The position numbers were made by a program, and so were the translations under genes. A DNA stretch of 64,000 bases from the NCBI GenBank assembly GCA_004352715.1, contig SCFE01000030.1:488299-552298 (forward strand), written 5' to 3'. This document shows, one piece after another, positions 60,538 through 64,000 of the stretch (position 1 is its first letter; every line of letters begins with the position of its first letter). Under the pieces are notes generated by a model that saw only the letters and a list, made by a program, of their open reading frames with translations, ran no database searches and had not been told where the DNA came from. Source of the DNA: Hofstenia miamia (lineage: Eukaryota; Xenacoelomorpha; Acoela).

Positions 60538-61337
60538 AGAGTCTTTTTTATATTGAAACTTTTTAAAGTTAAACTTAATGTTGTTTTCTTTTGCTCTTTT
60601 GAGTACGCTACTACTGTGTTATCGTGTGCTACTTCATCTTCTGTGGCAATGCATATATCGTCATGTATGACGATTACATTTGGCATGTCTCCAAATATAC
60701 TTTCAACCATTTGTTGAGCCTTANTTACAGCGATCTGATTTCCACCATAACCAGTTAAACGACAGTTGGCTCTTTGTATCTGTTTATTGTTTACGCCTAA
60801 GCCTTTGAGATCTTTATATGAAAGCACATTGCACTGTGCGCCTGAGTCAATTTTCATATGGATTCTTCGTTTGTTAATTATAGCTATTGTTTCAATTGAT
60901 TTTGGTGGATACTCGTTTATCCTATGAGTCGTCAACATATCACAATCATATGAACTTTCTGCTTCGTCTGATGAATTCCTGTATTTGTTTTGAAGGTCGC
61001 TTACTTGGTTTACAGCTCGGATGGGTCTCTGTGGTTTAGATTTACAAACTATTGCAAAGTGATTTCTTCTACCACATTTGTTGCAATCACGGCCTACAGC
61101 TGGACAATTATTTCTTATATGAGTACGTCCACATTTTTCGCAATTAATGTTTTGAGATATTTGCATTTCAGGAGCTGTCCATTTCTGTCTTTTTCCAATA
61201 AATCTTCTTTGTCTAATGAAGTCGATTTCGTCTGTTTCATGTTTAACATTTGCAACGTTATCTTGTAGATCGGGGGAAATTGACAAAATTTGAGCAGCAG
61301 TTTCTGCACACTTGCCAATCCCAACGGCCTTTTGCAA
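60534..61337 (-). pseudogene. Gypsy gag zinc knuckles, protease and end of RT palm
   Basis: Two CCHC-type knuckles (CEKCGRTHIRNNC; CNKCGRRNHFAIVC), then protease IDSGAQCNVLSYKDL. After the N at 60724 it continues with VIVIHDDICIATEDEV, where the usual YVDD-type box is HDD. The first two thirds of RT are absent. Confidence 0.82.
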
Positions 61338-61500
61338 ATCTAAATTTGGTTCCCTTAATAGTCTTTGTTGGAGATTTCCAAATGTGATGATAATTTGGTC
61401 GCGTATTAGAGACTCAGTAAGATTCTGAAAATTGCAATTTTGAGCTTATTGAAGAATGCGTCGATGCTTTCTTGTCCTTTTTTAGTGAAAGGAATTTGAA

Positions 61501-61740
61501 TCACTCAAAAGTTTCGTTCTTTGTCCGGATGAAATATTTCTCAAACTTTTTAATTACTACGTTGAAGTTGGTTTTGTCTTCACAAGGAGCCCATAAAAAA
61601 TTGTCGAAGATGTCGTTACAAAGGGGACCAATTGTTCGTAAAAGTAGCCCAACCTTTACAGAGTGCGATTTCGTGTCCAGTTCTGTCGCTTGTAGAAAGA
61701 GTTGAAAATTGCGATGCCAACGTATCCACTCATCCGCCAT
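61501..61740 (-). pseudogene. Gypsy gag N-terminal piece
   Basis: MADEWIRWHRNFQLFLQATE, then KVGLLLRTIGPLCNDIFDNF, the capsid-like start of gag. It is followed by a stop or shift before the 61337-60534 frame. An ATG also lies across the LTR end (CA|TGG), so the true gag start may be nearer the LTR. Confidence 0.75.
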
Positions 61741-61796
61741 ATTTGATGCATCAAGATTTTAAGGATTTGGTTTAAGAAATTCATACTCTGTCACCA

Positions 61797-61959
61797 TGTT
61801 GGTTCAAGACAGACACTAGTAATTAAAAGTAGATTAAAATCTATTGTGTAACTTCATTACAATTATATATATAAGTGCACCAACGGTTTTCCTGGTAAGC
61901 CTGAGAACGCAGCATGACACGCGACTATGTGATTACATGGTAAGAACCAATCACCAACA
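61797..61959 (-). repeat. 5' LTR of the gypsy element
   Basis: Near-identical to 58719-58884. Immediately downstream (minus strand) TGGTGACAGAGT is in the position of a primer-binding site; the tRNA was not identified. Confidence 0.88.
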
Positions 61960-62005
61960 GATTACTTTCTCCAGAATAATTTTACGGATAATTTGTTGCA
62001 TTCCC

Positions 62006-62078
62006 GGAAATTTCCCCTTAGGAAATTACCCCGTATGAAATTCCCCGTGGTAAATACCCCGTTGGAAAATTCCGAGTA
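62006..62078 (+). repeat. Five-unit 14-15-bp minisatellite (GGAAATTACCCCGTA-like)
   Basis: Units: GGAAATTTCCCCTTA, GGAAATTACCCCGTA, TGAAATTCCCCGTG, GTAAATACCCCGTT, GGAAAATTCCGAGTA. They are diverged but clearly in register. The first contains GGAAATTTCC, which fits the kappaB-site consensus. Confidence 0.8.
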
Positions 62079-62099
62079 AGTATTTTGGATAATTTAAAA

Positions 62100-62520
62100 T
62101 CCAGTATTCTCCTCACCATTGGACTTTATTTGGATTTTTTATGGCTTGCAAGTGAGTGTTTATATGTTATGAGGTATATTTCTTTGATTATGATAGAAAA
62201 AAATCATTTTGGGCTATTGGTCAGCTGGTGACAAGAATGCTGACGTCATTAAAAATTATGACCAACATGGAAATAATGATAATTTTTTGTAATGGTTAAT
62301 GTCCAGGCTTAACAGATGCAAAATTTTGGACTGATTGGGGAACTAGAAAATAAAATAAGAAAGAAGGGTAATTTTACCCCACTCCAGCTCTTAAGTATGA
62401 CAAAAAGCCCAATCTAAATACTGTTGAGGAATTAAATTTTCTCAATGGTCTAATTGCAATTTATATTTAACGGATGGGGCATCTTATTTACTGAAGGCAA
62501 GTTACTTAATCATAGGTGAA
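62100..62520. other. Intergenic DNA, nothing recognised
   Basis: No exon or repeat could be supported here. Confidence 0.4.
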
Positions 62521-62592
62521 TCAATGTTTTCACATTTTTGCTCTATGGAAATTATTTTTCTAATAGACGTTTACCAATATTTTCTTGTAATA

Positions 62593-62757
62593 ATGAAAAT
62601 GAATATTTTGTTTGCGGCAATGAGTTTTTGGATACTAATATTGAATTCTGGATCAAGGATAGATGCCCGGGTACCCAAGTGCCAAGTCTGCTACTACAAG
62701 GACCAAGCTAATATAATTGAAATGCGATGCAAGAGGCAGAATATAATTTTTGGCTAA
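62593..62757 (+). CDS. Possible small secreted peptide (54 residues)
   Basis: From ATG at 62593 the frame has a basic start and a hydrophobic core, MNILFAAMSFWILILNSGS, typical of a signal peptide, followed by a short tail with three cysteines (KCQVCYYK, EMRC). It ends KRQNIIFG before TAA. A dibasic KR followed by Q...G at the very end is the layout of an amidated neuropeptide, but a single copy this short can arise by chance. Upstream in-frame ATGs extend to 62524. No splice donor is evident near the stop. Family not recognised. Confidence 0.3.
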   Translation: MKMNILFAAMSFWILILNSGSRIDARVPKCQVCYYKDQANIIEMRCKRQNIIFG

Positions 62758-62759
62758 TC

Positions 62760-63640
62760 TTGCAGAAGGCTACATTTTAAATAATTTCCGTTTAGATTAA
62801 CAATTTGTTTTGCAGTTTGTATTCAACAAACTATGAAAGTAGATAAACTGCTACGGTAGATGGCGCAGTTAGATTGGCACAATATTCCAATCAGATTTTA
62901 ACGTTTAGTTCCATTTTAAAATGGCTTTCCCCTTTTAGCAAATCTATGAAAAATTGTAAATTGTAATTTTTTAGAACAATAAAAATTTTGGTGGTGATAA
63001 AGCGTTTTATATCTTTAGGTAGTTGCGTATAGTGTAGAAATTAATAATTACGTTATTCAGAGATCTAAAATAATTGTATATTAGACAAAAATCAGCAATT
63101 TATGAATTCATACGTAGTGTAGGCAACGACTAATAAATACGCATATGTAAATTTCAAAGCAATTCTCTTCAGCTAAAGCAGTATGCTGATGCACAACATG
63201 TTAAATGCCCATATTTTACTCAAGTGAAGGAAGAAAATTTACATATTTATCATTTCTTTCATGATTCTACCGATTTTCGCAGGAATGCAGCAATAAATTT
63301 CTATCTTATATTTTTTGGAATGAGTTATATATGGATCTAAAAATTCCATGTTAAACTAATTACTTTAATGGATGCCAGGTTGTGAAAATTTCGTAAGGGT
63401 TTATACACAAAGAAAATATAAGAAATAAATTTTTACAAAACTCCAAATATTCAGGAACTTTTTCTTACAAAAAGTGTGAAAATATAAGAATAGAGATAAA
63501 TTCAAATTCAAATTTAGCTTAACCTCAATGCTTGAATTTGTTAGTTATTTTTTTAAAATATCTCAACCAAATCAGGATCTAAGTCGTTTCCAATTTCATG
63601 ATATTGGACATGACGAAGCTTAAAATGAAAGTACAGTTTT
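62760..63640. other. AT-rich intergenic DNA, nothing recognised
   Basis: No supportable exon, RNA gene or complete repeat. Confidence 0.4.
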
Positions 63641-63650
63641 GTCATGAAAC

Positions 63651-63933
63651 CAGTGCTGGATTAACCTAGTAGCAGATGTACCATCTGCTACGGGCCCCGC
63701 GCTTCACAGAGGCACCGCACCTGGCCAAAAATTTTGACATTCTTTTATAAAAAAAGATTTTCCAACAGAGAAAATGTGGTAAACATGAAAAAAATAAAAT
63801 TTGCTAAACAAAAATAATTAATGTTAATTTAATAATATCTTGGCGTACTTAAATTTCAATCGTTTTCGTTACATCAAAGGAAACTGCTACAGGCCCCGCG
63901 CCTTATTAATCCCTAACCCTAACCACCAATGCT
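63651..63933. mobile_element. hAT-like MITE with GGCCCCGCGC ends
   Basis: It starts CAGTGCTGGATTAACC, a familiar hAT-type terminus, and TTAATCC recurs inverted near 63907. GGGCCCCGCGC (63692) and GGCCCCGCGCC (63893) mark the two ends of the interior. A 23-bp palindrome, GTAGCAGATG-TAC-CATCTGCTAC, lies at 63669-63691. The right terminus is blurred by CTAACCCTAACC, so the end position is approximate. Confidence 0.55.
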
Positions 63934-64000
63934 AGATAATTTTTTCTAAATTTCATTTCCCTCTAAGGCAGAAATTATATTTTAAAATAAACCCAGTTTT

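Larger units (their letters stand above)
58719..61959 (-). mobile_element. Ty3/gypsy LTR retrotransposon, internally incomplete
   Basis: On the minus strand the order is 5' LTR, gag, protease, RT, RNase H, integrase, 3' LTR, with RNase H before integrase as in Ty3/gypsy. LTRs of 163-166 bp start TGTTGGT and end ACCAACA. A purine-rich tract (AGGAAAGAAAGGT) adjoins the 3' LTR. Single Ns at 60724 and 59254 mark places where most of RT and the centre of integrase are absent. No clear 5-bp target duplication was read (GATTA against AATTT). Confidence 0.88.

Overview
The window is a TE-rich, AT-rich piece of a metazoan (invertebrate-type) nuclear genome assembled with many gaps. Spliced genes with GT-AG introns, nested transposons, (TA)n microsatellites and scaffold N-runs all argue against a prokaryote. 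The transposon set (CR1/Jockey-like LINEs, Ty3/gypsy, hAT, Tc1/mariner, and two DNA-transposon protein families I remember mainly from cnidarians and other invertebrates) and the very short introns would fit a tunicate, cnidarian or another small marine invertebrate. The species cannot be fixed from this sequence.

The main host gene is a complete HECT-type E3 ubiquitin ligase on the minus strand. It is an orthologue of vertebrate HECTD2 and runs from a probable start at 49360 to a stop at 14659. I rebuilt 19 coding exons from splice sites, reading phase and remembered similarity to vertebrate HECTD2. They join in frame to 2580 nt (859 residues plus stop), with the catalytic cysteine at residue 827. 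Five introns are only 42-47 bp, while the others run from about 360 bp to 8.8 kb and carry most of the transposons. A second host gene shows only its last exon (11751-11881, plus strand), which encodes an EF-hand and is followed by a poly(A) signal; it converges on HECTD2. A possible 54-residue secreted peptide lies at 62593-62757.

Layout. 1-6.6 kb: LINE fragment with a tandem duplication, a decayed DNA transposon with inverted ends, and a decayed gypsy piece. 6.6-14.6 kb: mostly featureless AT-rich DNA with the EF-hand exon and one MITE. 14.6-49.4 kb: HECTD2. Its intron 9 holds a 4.19-kb RAG1/CMC-like DNA transposon with perfect 62-bp terminal inverted repeats and a 3.4-kb CR1-like LINE. Its intron 7 holds another LINE that is itself split by a 324-bp hAT MITE with a perfect 8-bp target duplication. 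Intron 3 holds a hAT-like element with a smaller MITE nested in it. Intron 1 holds a Tc1/mariner remnant. 49.4-64 kb: a gapped MITE copy, a LINE fragment, a 3.2-kb Ty3/gypsy element with 163-166-bp LTRs, a 15-bp minisatellite and a hAT-like MITE.

No CRISPR, tRNA, rRNA or operon is seen. All family assignments rest on reading the sequence and remembered family patterns; no database search was run.
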